Both the position numbers and the translations under genes were made by a program. A stretch of 64,000 bases of DNA from Methanotorris igneus Kol 5 (GTDB lineage: Archaea; AGJL01; Methanococci; Methanococcales; Methanococcaceae), in contig NC_015562.1 of assembly GCF_000214415.1 (NCBI RefSeq), positions 558,001 through 622,000 of the forward strand. The letters run 5' to 3'. How positions within the stretch are numbered: position 1 is the first letter of the stretch; each line of letters begins with the position of its first letter. The notes beneath the pieces are model-generated. The model searched no databases and was not told the origin of the DNA. It saw nothing but the letters and a program-made list of their open reading frames with translations. This document shows, in pieces, positions 9,335 to 18,519 of this stretch.

Positions 9335-10231
9335 ATGATAATTAATGTGTTGTTATTTATTATTGGTCTGCTCCTTCTTTCTTATGGTAGTGATTGGTTC
9401 ATTGTTGGAAGTTCAAGGATAGCAAAACTTTTTAGAATTTCCGATTTTGTTATTGGAGCCACTATTGTAGCAATTGGGACATCCCTACCAGAAATAGTAA
9501 CGTCAGTATATGCTGCATGGATTAACTCTCCAGGAATTTCAACAGGAAATGCCATTGGAAGTTGTATAGCAAATGTTGGATTAGTTCTTGCATTGAGTAT
9601 TATATTCTCTCCAATAATTATAAAAGAGAGTTCTGTAGTAAAAAATACCTATGCATACATTTTATTTTTAATTACAGCATTTATTTTAGGATTTAATGGG
9701 TTCTCATGGATAGACGGGATTATTTTGATATTTTTATTTGCAATATACTTAAAATACACAATAAAAAATGGAAAAGAAAAAATTGATGAAGTAGAAGAAA
9801 CATCATACATAAGAGCAGCACTTTTACTGATTATTGGATTGATTGGGGTTATTTTAGGGAGTGAAATGTTTGTAAATGGGGCAAGAAATATTGCCTTAGC
9901 TTTGGGGGTTTCTGAAAAAATCGTTGGTTTTACATTGGTTGCTTTGGGGACATCTCTTCCAGAACTTGCAGTTTCTATCGCAGCGGCAAAAAAGAAACTT
10001 GGGAAGATGGTGTTGGGAAATATTGTAGGGAGTAATGTTGCAAATATAGGTATGGCATTGGGGTTATCTGCAATTGTAACCCCCCTACCCCCTCAAAATT
10101 TGGAGATGGGGATAACTTTATTTATGGCAGTTCTATTGGCAATGTTTGCTAAGAGAAGAAAACTTGGAATATTTGAAGGAATTGTGTTCTTGATAATGTA
10201 TTGCGTATTTTTATATACACTATTCAATTGA
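9335..10231 (+). CDS. Ca2+/cation antiporter (CaCA) family membrane protein
   Basis: 298 residues from ATG 9335 (GTGATATA upstream). Around ten hydrophobic segments. The two inverted α-repeats are clear: GATIVAIGTSLPEIVTSVYA near residue 40 and GFTLVALGTSLPELAVSIAA near residue 210, each followed by a GN(A/I)(I/V)GS motif (GNAIGSCIANVG, GNIVGSNVANIG). The hydrophilic loop between halves (KEKIDEVEETS) is short, as in prokaryotic YrbG-like exchangers and the structurally known NCX homologue of this order. Likely exchanges Na+ or H+ for Ca2+. Stands alone upstream of the tfrB-like gene, separated by a MITE remnant. Confidence 0.93.
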   Translation: MIINVLLFIIGLLLLSYGSDWFIVGSSRIAKLFRISDFVIGATIVAIGTSLPEIVTSVYAAWINSPGISTGNAIGSCIANVGLVLALSIIFSPIIIKESSVVKNTYAYILFLITAFILGFNGFSWIDGIILIFLFAIYLKYTIKNGKEKIDEVEETSYIRAALLLIIGLIGVILGSEMFVNGARNIALALGVSEKIVGFTLVALGTSLPELAVSIAAAKKKLGKMVLGNIVGSNVANIGMALGLSAIVTPLPPQNLEMGITLFMAVLLAMFAKRRKLGIFEGIVFLIMYCVFLYTLFN

Positions 10232-10248
10232 AACTTTTAGATAAGTTA

Positions 10249-10345
10249 TAGTTGTGTGCGTTAGAAATTGAACATAACTTCAATAAATTTTGTGAAGCAT
10301 TAAACCATTAAACATTAAATATTATAACCCTTAATTATAAGGAGG
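10249..10345. mobile_element. One-sided MITE remnant between CaCA gene and tfrB-like gene
   Basis: Left terminal repeat TAGTTGTGTGCG preceded by TA begins at 10249 and is followed by TTAGAA, as in other copies. No matching right end before the ribosome site of the next gene, so the element is truncated or worn. The right boundary is arbitrary. Confidence 0.45.
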
Positions 10346-10351
10346 CATAAC

Positions 10352-11833
10352 ATGGAAATGGTGAAAATTAAGGTTAAGAGATTTAATAAAGATAAAGATG
10401 GATTTGAGGAGTATGAAGTTCCAAAAGGTATTAATGTGTTAAATGCACTTGAATACATCAACAAAAATTACCATGCGAATATCTATTTTAGGAGTTCTTG
10501 TAGAGCAGGGCAATGTGGAAGTTGTGCAATGTGCATAAATGGAGAGCCAAAGTTAGCATGCAAAACAAAGGTAGAAGATGGTATGGTTATAGAGCCATTA
10601 AAAAATTTTGATGTGATTAGGGACTTGGTTGTTGATAGAACTCCCTACTATAAAAAATTGGCAAATTTGAGAAATTACATTGAAAGAAAAGAATATCCAG
10701 AGGACTTGGAAAATATTAAACCAGATGATATAAATAAAGTAAAAAAGGTTAGGGGATGCATTGATTGTTTATCTTGCCTATCAGTTTGTCCAGTGAGAAA
10801 ATTTACCGACTACGCAGGACCTACATTCATGAGGCAATTGGCAAGGTTTGCATTTGATGTTAGGGATGAAGGAGATAGGGAAAAAATAGCGTATTTTGAA
10901 AACCTCTACAACTGCACAACATGTGCAAAATGTGTGGAGGTTTGTCCAAAGGAGATAGAAATTGTCCATCATGCCATTGAAAAGTTGAGAGAACTCTGCT
11001 TTAAAAAGGGTTATTATTTAAAGAACCATCTTGCAGTGAGGGAAAATGTTTTAAAATATAATAGGTCAGTTGAGAAAGATAAAACCCCGTTGTTGGAGGA
11101 AGTTAATGAGGAATATTTAGTAGAAAATGAAAAAATGAGGGTGGCTTTCTTTACTGGATGTTTGATTGACTATAGGTTGCAGAATGTTGGTAGAGATGCA
11201 ATAAAAGTATTAAATGCCCATGGAATTTCTGTAATAATTCCAAAAAATCAAGTTTGTTGTGGTTCTCCATTTATAAGGACTGGACAAACAGATATTGCCG
11301 AGAAATTAAAAAAGAAAAACTTGGAGATTTTTAACAACCTCGATGTGGATTGTGTTGTTACAGTGTGTGCTGGATGTGGCTCAACACTAAAAAACGATTA
11401 TAAAGAGAAAGAATTTGAGGTTATGGATATCACAGAGGTTCTGAATAAGGTTGGATTGATTAAATACAAGCCATTAGATGCAACTGTAACATACCATGAC
11501 CCATGTCATTTGAAAAGGGGGCAAGGAGTTTATGATGAACCAAGGAAGATACTAAAAAGCATTCCAAACCTAAAATTCATTGAGATGGAGGTTCCAGACC
11601 AATGTTGTGGTGCTGGTGGAGGAGTTAGAAGTGGAAAGCCAGAAGTTGCCTATGCCTTAGGAAAGAGAAAGGCAAAGATGATTTTTGATACAAATGTAGA
11701 TTACTTGGTTACTGTGTGCCCATTTTGTGAATACCACATAAGAGATAGTTTGAAAAAATATAAAGAGGAAAATAACATCAAAAAGGATATTAAAGTTATG
11801 AATATCGTATCTCTGCTTAGTAAGGTTGTATAG
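10352..11833 (+). CDS. tfrB: Iron-sulfur subunit with CCG domains, thiol:fumarate reductase subunit B-like
   Basis: 493 residues. Order: plant-type [2Fe-2S] domain with SSCRAGQCGSCAMC (about 48-62), then two [4Fe-4S] motifs CIDCLSCLSVCP (about 137) and CTTCAKCVEVCP (about 189), then two cysteine-rich CCG domains (CGSPF…CAGCGSTL and CHLKRGQG…CCGAGGGVRSGKPE). This matches TfrB, which oxidises CoM-SH and CoB-SH with fumarate and passes electrons to TfrA, giving the heterodisulfide; it also resembles SdhB fused to an HdrB-like domain. TfrA is not adjacent. GGAGG lies upstream of the chosen ATG. The symbol rests on domain order, not on a tested activity. Confidence 0.85.
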   Translation: MEMVKIKVKRFNKDKDGFEEYEVPKGINVLNALEYINKNYHANIYFRSSCRAGQCGSCAMCINGEPKLACKTKVEDGMVIEPLKNFDVIRDLVVDRTPYYKKLANLRNYIERKEYPEDLENIKPDDINKVKKVRGCIDCLSCLSVCPVRKFTDYAGPTFMRQLARFAFDVRDEGDREKIAYFENLYNCTTCAKCVEVCPKEIEIVHHAIEKLRELCFKKGYYLKNHLAVRENVLKYNRSVEKDKTPLLEEVNEEYLVENEKMRVAFFTGCLIDYRLQNVGRDAIKVLNAHGISVIIPKNQVCCGSPFIRTGQTDIAEKLKKKNLEIFNNLDVDCVVTVCAGCGSTLKNDYKEKEFEVMDITEVLNKVGLIKYKPLDATVTYHDPCHLKRGQGVYDEPRKILKSIPNLKFIEMEVPDQCCGAGGGVRSGKPEVAYALGKRKAKMIFDTNVDYLVTVCPFCEYHIRDSLKKYKEENNIKKDIKVMNIVSLLSKVV

Positions 11834-11850
11834 CACTCGCAGTAAAAGTA

Positions 11851-11984
11851 TAGTTGTTCGCCAAATTTTACGGCAAAACTTTGTTTTGCCATTTAATAAA
11901 TCATATTGTAAAATTCCAAATAATAGTTAATTATCCCTTATATAATTTAATAGGGACTTCGTGCATTTGTAAGGCGAACAACTA
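11851..11984. mobile_element. Complete MITE (134 bp) with TA target duplication
   Basis: Bounded by inverted ends TAGTTGTTCGCC and GGCGAACAACTA, each flanked by TA. Contains the ACGGCAAAAC/GTTTTGCC hairpin near its left end and a segment CATATTGTAAAATTCCAAAT shared with the copy at 35817-35997. Non-coding, so it would need a transposase supplied in trans. The rest of the 11834-12131 spacer is AT-rich and holds the purM ribosome site. Confidence 0.8.
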
Positions 11985-12131
11985 TATTAGTTGTTTGATT
12001 TATAAATGGATATTGGAATTTTATGATTAATTTAGGTCAATTTATCATTTCTTTCAAAAATTTTTTATGCTCAAATATATGAAAAAGAATTCCACAAACA
12101 ACCATAAAAATAACAAAAATAAGGTGAGCGA

Positions 12132-13157
12132 ATGGTCACATACAAAGATGCAGGAGTAGATATCTACAAAGAAGATAGGGTTATAAAGGCGTTAATTTCT
12201 CAAATAACATTTAAAAGAGATGACATAAAACCCGCAGAATTGGAAGGGCATTATGCAGGAGCTATTGAATTTGGAGATTATTATTTAGTCCTCTGCACCG
12301 ATGGAGTTGGGAGCAAGATGATTGTTGCAGAGATGGCAAAAAAATTTGATACTGTTCCAATTGATATGATAGCGATGAACGTAAATGACGCCATCTGTAT
12401 TGGAGCTGAGCCAGTTGCGTTGGTTGATTATTTGGCAGTTGAGGATATTGATGAAGAAATAGCAAGACAAATAGGGAAGGGGTTAAATGAAGGTGCAAAA
12501 GAAGCAAACATAAACATCATCGGTGGAGAAACAGCAACACTCCCACACATGATTAAGGGAATTGATTTGGCCGGGACTGTTTTAGCTATTGTCCGAAAAG
12601 ACCAGATAATCACAGGAAAAGATATAAAACCAGGAGATGTTATCGTTGGGTTGAGGAGCAGTGGAATACACAGCAATGGATTATCATTAGCAAGAAAGGT
12701 ATTCTTTGAAATTGCTGGAATGGATATACACGATGAACTTCCACATGGAAAAACTATAGCAGAGGAGCTTTTAACTCCAACAAGAATTTATGTAAGGCCA
12801 GTTTTAGAGATGATCAAAAAAGTTAAGGTTAAAGGATTAGCCCACATAACAGGAGGAGGATTTAGAAAGTTGAGGAGGCTAAACAAGAACGTTGCCTATA
12901 TCATCGATAATCTCCCAGAAGTTTTACCAATATTCAAAGAAATTCAAAGGTTGGGTAATGTTCCTGATGAAGAGATGTTTAGGACTTTTAATATGGGCAT
13001 AGGATTTTGTGTTATAGTTGATAAAGAAGATGCGGAGAAGGTTATTGAAATAGCAAACTCCTACAACATACCAGCATTTGTAATTGGAAGAATAAAAGAA
13101 GAACCAAAAAACAAGGTAATCGTTAAATATAAAGGAAAAGAAATACATTTAGATTAA
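12132..13157 (+). CDS. purM: Phosphoribosylformylglycinamidine cyclo-ligase (AIR synthetase)
   Basis: 341 residues, normal length. Converts FGAM and ATP to aminoimidazole ribonucleotide in purine synthesis. Visible AIRS-family motifs: YKDAGVDIYKEDRVI at the N-terminus, CTDGVGSKMIVAEMAKKFDT, the DAICIGAEPVALVDYLAVE region, INIIGGETATLPHM, GLRSSGIHSNGLSLARKVFF and GLAHITGGGFRKLRRLN. Start ATG is preceded by AAGGTGAGCGA. Transcribed alone, convergent with comB. Confidence 0.95.
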   Translation: MVTYKDAGVDIYKEDRVIKALISQITFKRDDIKPAELEGHYAGAIEFGDYYLVLCTDGVGSKMIVAEMAKKFDTVPIDMIAMNVNDAICIGAEPVALVDYLAVEDIDEEIARQIGKGLNEGAKEANINIIGGETATLPHMIKGIDLAGTVLAIVRKDQIITGKDIKPGDVIVGLRSSGIHSNGLSLARKVFFEIAGMDIHDELPHGKTIAEELLTPTRIYVRPVLEMIKKVKVKGLAHITGGGFRKLRRLNKNVAYIIDNLPEVLPIFKEIQRLGNVPDEEMFRTFNMGIGFCVIVDKEDAEKVIEIANSYNIPAFVIGRIKEEPKNKVIVKYKGKEIHLD

Positions 13158-13221
13158 AAACAAAAATAAAATGATACTAAAAGAATAAACAAGTAAAATA
13201 ATAATTAAAACATAAAAACAA

Positions 13222-13878
13222 TCACATCCTAATAACTTTTTCCCCATCAAACATACCCACAACATCTTGGGCATTCTCACAAATGCAAAATAGCAAATCC
13301 TCATGATAACCAAGATTCCTTAAGTTATCTGCTGAATTTGAATTTAAAATTAAACTTTTCCAATCTCCTTTTGTCAATAACTTTGCTGCAAGAACTTCTT
13401 CATTTTTGGTTTTTTCTTTACTAATCTCTTCAATATACCTTGCTATCAACCCAGCCCCTATTACATCCTCAATTGCGAACGTTCCTTTTCTATGACATGG
13501 GACAAGAGTTATTCCTGACTTAGCTAATTCTACTGCCTTTTCAGCAACGTATTTTGCATTTGTTATTGAGCCAATCAGAACATAATTTGCGTTTTTGAAA
13601 ACTCTCTTCATTACCCTCGTTCCGTTTGTTGTTGTCAATACAACTTTACCATTGTTTTTTACATGTTCTAATATTTTTCCTTTATTTCTCAAAATCTCTG
13701 TTGGAGAGTTACCGAAATCAAATTTCTCTATTTTTTTGCCGTTTCTTTCTCCAATTTTTATGGCGTCTTTATATGAGTTTGCCTTCTCTATACTATCAGT
13801 TATATATACCTCATTACACAATTGTAAGAGTGTGTTTATGGTTGTTGATGCTCTAAGAACATCAATAACGATAGCCAC
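13222..13878 (-). CDS. comB: 2-phosphosulfolactate phosphatase, N-terminus uncertain
   Basis: ComB dephosphorylates (2R)-phospho-3-sulfolactate, the second step of coenzyme M synthesis. Seen: AIVIDVLRASTTINTLLQLC, IKIGERNGKKIEKFDFGNSP, KVVLTTTNGTRVM, CHRKGTFAIEDVIGAGL, all typical. The only recognised start in frame is GTG 13878, directly at the conserved core and without a ribosome site. The frame is open for about 25 more codons (reading …NLTYEFFSVGCENSKSDV) but has no ATG, GTG or TTG; an ATA at 13932-13930 sits where a start would be expected. That stretch abuts a MITE-like end, so the natural start may have been damaged. Divergent from the DUF116 and arsA genes. Confidence 0.85.
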   Translation of the reverse strand: MAIVIDVLRASTTINTLLQLCNEVYITDSIEKANSYKDAIKIGERNGKKIEKFDFGNSPTEILRNKGKILEHVKNNGKVVLTTTNGTRVMKRVFKNANYVLIGSITNAKYVAEKAVELAKSGITLVPCHRKGTFAIEDVIGAGLIARYIEEISKEKTKNEEVLAAKLLTKGDWKSLILNSNSADNLRNLGYHEDLLFCICENAQDVVGMFDGEKVIRM

Positions 13879-13929
13879 ATCCGACTTAGAATTTTCACAC
13901 CCTACACTAAAAAATTCATAGGTTAAATT

Positions 13930-13948
13930 TATAGCTGTTTGCGGAATT
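13930..13948. mobile_element. MITE-like terminal repeat next to the comB 5' end
   Basis: TATAGCTGTTTGCGGAAT matches the outer end of the MITE family with two changes. No partner end is clear in the 13949-14088 spacer (a weak candidate is near 14033-14048). It overlaps the place where the comB start codon would be expected. Confidence 0.4.
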
Positions 13949-14088
13949 TTTTACACCCCCATAAACTTATGAATCTTAGATGATAATGATTCAATATTAA
14001 AATAACGTAAAATTTCATAATATTTCAAAATTATTATTGTAGTTATGCAAATAACCATGTGTGCATAATATTGTCATCATGTGATAAT

Positions 14089-14745
14089 ATGGAGATTTTA
14101 GGCATAAATGTATTAGAGATTGTAGGTTTATTCTTTATATTGCTTATAATACTATTGATTTTAATGCTTCTTATAAGCATTGTAGTGGGAGCATATCTAA
14201 TTAAAAGAAACAAATTAATCTTCCCAAAAATTTTTATATACATAGCAGATAACTTTTACTCTATTCTATTGAGGTTATTCCTTCTTATTGGCACAGAAGA
14301 AACCTTCTACAATGTAGGGATTGAGTTTTACAATAAATATTATGAAGAACAATTTAAAAAATCAAAAAACAAAGTTTTGATTCTTCCTCATTGTTTGAGG
14401 GACACAAAATGCCCCGCAAAGTTAACTCCAAATGGAGTAGAATGTGTATTTTGTGGGAGATGCTGTATTGGGGACATCATAAAAACTGCCAAAGAAAATG
14501 GTTATAAGGTCTTTATCGTTCCGGGTTCTACATTTTTAAAAAGAATTCTAAGAGAGGTTAAACCTGACGGTGTATTTGGTGTTGCATGTAGTAGGGATTT
14601 ATTCTATGGTATGAACTACTTATCAAGGAAAGGCATCCCTTCACAAGGACAAGCGTTAATAAAAGATGGCTGCATAAATACCATGGTTAACGTCAATGAG
14701 TTATTGCAGAGGTTGAAAGAATCCAATGCAAATAATAATAAATAA
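14089..14745 (+). CDS. DUF116 family membrane-associated cysteine-rich protein
   Basis: 218 residues from ATG 14089 (GTGATAAT upstream). Two hydrophobic stretches at the N-terminus (VGLFFILLIILLILMLLISI and a second weaker one) precede a soluble domain with VLILPHCLRDTKCPAKLTPN, GVECVFCGRCCIGDII, FIVPGSTFLKRIL and VFGVACSRDLFYGMNYL. The cysteines suggest an Fe-S cluster. DUF116 proteins are common in methanogens and anaerobic bacteria; function unknown. The arsA-like gene follows 68 bases downstream on the same strand, so the two may be co-transcribed. Confidence 0.88.
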   Translation: MEILGINVLEIVGLFFILLIILLILMLLISIVVGAYLIKRNKLIFPKIFIYIADNFYSILLRLFLLIGTEETFYNVGIEFYNKYYEEQFKKSKNKVLILPHCLRDTKCPAKLTPNGVECVFCGRCCIGDIIKTAKENGYKVFIVPGSTFLKRILREVKPDGVFGVACSRDLFYGMNYLSRKGIPSQGQALIKDGCINTMVNVNELLQRLKESNANNNK

Positions 14746-14774
14746 TAAATACAAAATTTTCCAATACTAAATAA

Positions 14775-15821
<1,047 letters not shown>

Positions 15822-15931
15822 TGTTTATTTAAGTAATTTGGAAGTTATATTATCTCTTTTTCAAATTTTTAATAACTCAATTAATATAATTTTGAGTAAA
15901 TAAAAATTAAGTCATTGAATACTTGTAATTT

Positions 15932-16047
15932 GGGGTCTGTCCAATATGAGTATTGGTGAGTAAATACCCATATTGGACTTGGACGTCATCAGCCACACAA
16001 GGGTGTCTCTGCCCCTGTCGTGGACATAAAAACCTTAACGGTTTTTA
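15932..16047 (-). mobile_element. Relict right end of an IS605/IS607 (tnpB) element, part 1
   Basis: On the minus strand this reads AAAAACC-GTTAAGGTTTTT, ATGTCCACGACAGGGGC, then CCAAGTCCA, a 13-bp stem with ten-base loop, and TGGACAGACCCC. The same order (AAAAACCGTTAGGTTTTT, ATGTCCGTGGCTGGGG, CCAAGTCCA, hairpin, TGGATAGACCCC) ends the intact tnpB element at 62776-62948. The hairpin arms differ in sequence between the two copies but pair in both. No tnpA or tnpB coding sequence remains except a short tail beyond the MITE at 16048-16238. Confidence 0.7.
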
Positions 16048-16238
16048 TAGTTGTGTGCGGAATAGTTGAATAACGTAGTTATTCAACTTCCCTGCAACCG
16101 AAGGTTGCAGTGGATTTTTAAACTTATTCATACCTTAATAAATTTCAAATAGTAATAAGCCACCTTAAAATTTGAAACGGCTTACAGCCGTTAAAAATTC
16201 ATCAGCAGCATATTTCCAAACTACAACGCACACAACTA
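16048..16238. mobile_element. Complete MITE (191 bp) inserted in the relict tnpB end
   Basis: Inverted ends TAGTTGTGTGCGGAA and CAACGCACACAACTA (12 bp pairing at the tips), flanked by TA on both sides. Flanks join into the uninterrupted sequence of the tnpB element (compare 62766-62780: GACGGGAACTTAAAAACC), so the pre-insertion site is known and shows TA duplication. Interior carries AACCGAAGGTT and CGGCTTACAGCCG hairpins rather than the GGCAAAAC one. Confidence 0.8.
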
Positions 16239-16275
16239 TAGTTCTCGTCGCTTCGCTCCGAGATGGCCCCAAGCT
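16239..16275 (-). mobile_element. Relict right end of a tnpB element, part 2
   Basis: Minus strand reads TTGGGGCCATCTCGGAGCG then AAGCGACGAGAACT, matching the tnpB 3' coding end at 62743-62773 (TTGGGGTTCTCCCGGAGCG, AAGCGACGGGAACT). It is the continuation of the 15932-16047 relict across the MITE. The rest of the spacer to 16447 is AT-rich with no gene seen. Confidence 0.65.
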
Positions 16276-16447
16276 CCACCCATCTATCTTTTTTATCTTT
16301 ATAAAGTTCTATATAAATATATCGAAAACTCATAAACACACATATCCTCACAAATACTCACAAAAAACTAAACAGTTTTGAACGGCGTGGGAAGTATTTT
16401 TTAATTATTGATTTCATTGTTTATCTTATTTTTGATTTGTGTTTTAT

Positions 16448-17479
16448 CTACAACAGAGCAAATATAATCTCAATGAATATCAAAGCAACTATTGTACCCT
16501 CCAATATTAAATTGTAGTATTCAACCATGTGTTCTTTAAGTATTGAATAAATGTCATTTATCATCTCCAATTTTTTTTCCACCCTTTTTATCCAATCTGG
16601 AACATAGAATATCTCACACAATGTTTCATATAACTCAGCATAATACCTATCACCATATAGTATTAAAACACTCTCAACAGAGTCCAGATATGAAATATAC
16701 GAGATCCTTTGGGCATAGACCTCCTTTGAAACCTTTCTTAACCTAAAATATCCCAACTTGTCCAACTTCAATTGGAGGAGGTATTTTATCCTCTCACTTA
16801 ATATGTAATCAAAAACCCTTAAATTTAAAACTCTTACACATGCTAACTCAATAATATCCACTTCCTCCCAAAAATCCTCATTTTTATCTAAAATAATACC
16901 ATTATCCCAATCCAGAATAATCAAGTCCTTATCAGAATATTTTAATTTATTTTCAATGAGCTCTTCAATATACTCCTCTGGAACGTCCTCATATTGCCCT
17001 CTCAACAACCTACCAAGAATTTTTTTGTTATTCTTCACGAACTCATCGGGATTATCATAATCACTAAAACAAAATACTGTATAACTTTCTAAAAACTTTT
17101 CAATGTTGTATTTTTTTATATGCTCTTCTGCCTCAGAGCAAAGTTCTTCCTTTAACTCGAAAATGTCCAATAACTCCTTATTTCTAAACTCTTTTGTAAT
17201 TTCTACAATAATATTCATTTCATAAACTTTTACAAGGACTTCCTTATTTTCCTCAGTTATCCTTTCTAATAAGTTATATGTTGGGAGAAACTCTTCATAA
17301 CTGAGTATTTTTTTAGTTCTTAAGGATATTATTTGTCCTGAGTCAATACCCTTCTTTAACCTACCAACAAGGATTTGAACAATTTTTCCACTTAACTTGT
17401 TTGTAAATGAGTCCGGAGAGTTTTTTATCTTTACAACCCTCTGCCTTTGAGAACCTCTATTAGGCAAATAAATCACCAA
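16448..17479 (-). CDS. DUF155 / RMND1-like protein with C-terminal membrane anchor
   Basis: 343 residues. The C-terminal half carries DLIILDWDNGIILDKNEDFW, ELACVRVLNLRVFDYILSER, SVESVLILYGDRYYAELYE and VPDWIKRVEKKLEMINDIYS, then ILKEHMVEYYNLILEGTIVA followed by a final hydrophobic helix LIFIEIIFALL. This order and the terminal helix resemble the DUF155 family (yeast Rmd1/Sif2, human RMND1), whose precise role is unresolved. The N-terminal 130 residues are not recognised. GGTGATTTATTTG lies upstream of the chosen GTG-like start region; the exact start is uncertain by a few codons. Flanked by MITEs on both sides, in an isolated position. Confidence 0.6.
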   Translation of the reverse strand: MVIYLPNRGSQRQRVVKIKNSPDSFTNKLSGKIVQILVGRLKKGIDSGQIISLRTKKILSYEEFLPTYNLLERITEENKEVLVKVYEMNIIVEITKEFRNKELLDIFELKEELCSEAEEHIKKYNIEKFLESYTVFCFSDYDNPDEFVKNNKKILGRLLRGQYEDVPEEYIEELIENKLKYSDKDLIILDWDNGIILDKNEDFWEEVDIIELACVRVLNLRVFDYILSERIKYLLQLKLDKLGYFRLRKVSKEVYAQRISYISYLDSVESVLILYGDRYYAELYETLCEIFYVPDWIKRVEKKLEMINDIYSILKEHMVEYYNLILEGTIVALIFIEIIFALL

Positions 17480-17504
17480 CTTATACTAAATAACTAACAA
17501 AGTA

Positions 17505-17670
17505 TAGTCGTGTGCGGAATATATACGGCAAAACCCTTTGGGTTTTGCCATTATATTTATACGTTAATGAATTTCTGAATAATCTTTATTCTTCATTAGA
17601 ATTTTGAAATAACTCTACAATTATTAAAAATTTACCAATGGCATATTACAATTTCTAACGCACACGACTA
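17505..17670. mobile_element. Complete MITE (166 bp)
   Basis: Inverted ends TAGTCGTGTGCGGAA and AACGCACACGACTA with TA on both flanks. Near the left end is the ACGGCAAAACCC/GGGTTTTGCC hairpin. Interior GTTAATGAATTTCTGAATAA and CTTTATTCTTCATTA segment is also found at about 4857-4900. It lies in the spacer upstream of both the DUF155 gene and cgi121, so it could affect both promoters. The spacer 17671-17890 is otherwise AT-rich. Confidence 0.8.
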
Positions 17671-17890
17671 TAATTCAAAACAATATGAAGAAAATATTAA
17701 AAACATTAAGAACGCATAAAATCCACAACAATGGACAAATATAAGTATCAAATGTTATTATTGGAAAATAATTATAAATACCTTTCGAAATTTAGTATTA
17801 TAGCATAAAAATTTTAAAACAAACAGATATTCTCAAAATGAAATTTATAAAAATAATTTTACCAAACCTTTTTGTTGATTAGGTGAAACT

Positions 17891-18328
17891 ATGATAATAA
17901 GAGGAATAAAAAATGCCAAAATAAATCAAGACATTTTTAAGTTGAAATTGCCATTTCAAATACTGAATGCAGAGTTAATTGCAACAAAAAAACATGTCCT
18001 TCATGCAATAAATCAAGCAAAAACTAAAAAAAATATTACTAACTCATTTTGGATGGAAATTTTGGTTAGGGCATCGGCACAGAGGCAAATATCAAATGCC
18101 ATAAAACTCCTCGGAGCAAAAGATGGTAATGTTTGCGTGGTTTGTGAGAATGAAGAAGTTTTGAGCAAGGTTTTAGAAATCATTGGTGGAGAAGTAGATG
18201 ATAGCGTTTTAGAATTAAACGAGGAAAAGGAAAAAAAGATAAGAGAGGCATTTGATATTAAAGGGTTTGGTAATGTTGTTGAAAGGGTTTGTGAAAAGAT
18301 TGCAATTATGGAATTAAGGAAGGAGTAA
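17891..18328 (+). CDS. cgi121: KEOPS complex subunit Cgi121
   Basis: 145 residues. Cgi121 (TPRKB) binds Bud32 in the KEOPS complex and helps recruit tRNA for N6-threonylcarbamoyl-adenosine synthesis at A37. Seen: QILNAELIATKKHVLHAINQ, the FWMEILVRASAQRQISNAIK stretch with the typical arginine, and a compact C-terminal α/β part. Start ATG has TAGGTGAAACT upstream. Odd: after the stop codon a two-hairpin element (18338-18397) is followed by a second copy of the last 16 codons plus stop, mostly synonymous, so the gene end seems to have been replaced or displaced. hisD follows. Confidence 0.88.
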   Translation: MIIRGIKNAKINQDIFKLKLPFQILNAELIATKKHVLHAINQAKTKKNITNSFWMEILVRASAQRQISNAIKLLGAKDGNVCVVCENEEVLSKVLEIIGGEVDDSVLELNEEKEKKIREAFDIKGFGNVVERVCEKIAIMELRKE

Positions 18329-18337
18329 CAATTTTCT

Positions 18338-18397
18338 ATACCTCCAAGCGTAGCGAGGAGGTATTTCCATTTGGATGCAACCTTTTTTAAAGGTTGC
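18338..18397 (+). mobile_element. Two-hairpin element, copy 1 (after cgi121)
   Basis: Hairpin 1: ATACCTCC, 11-nt loop AAGCGTAGCGA, GGAGGTAT. Linker contains CCATTTGGAT. Hairpin 2: GCAACC…GGTTGC. Copies with the same layout are at 26855, 58862, 35681 and (minus strand) near 29978-30040. The loop matches GAGCGAAGCGA in the tnpB 3' end. Confidence 0.75.
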
Positions 18398-18448
18398 GTT
18401 GGGAGAGTCTGTGAAAAGATTGCTATCATGGAATTAAAGAAAGAATAA
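18398..18448 (+). pseudogene. Second copy of the cgi121 3' end
   Basis: Reads VGRVCEKIAIMELKKE then stop, against VERVCEKIAIMELRKE in the gene (plus one preceding residue). Of eight differing codons six are synonymous (AGA/AGG, GTC/GTT, GCT/GCA, ATC/ATT, AAA/AAG, GAA/GAG), so this copy looks like a coding end that was once under selection, not a random duplication. Confidence 0.75.
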
Positions 18449-18519
18449 AACTTTTGTATTTCTAATTTGATTTATTTGAATGCCGATATTTTTAGGTAAA
18501 GAGAGAATTAGGTGAAATC

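Noticed and set aside
16172-16381. 69-codon plus-strand ORF after the relict tnpB end
   Set aside because: Runs across a MITE end and the relict element; no ribosome site, no family resemblance.
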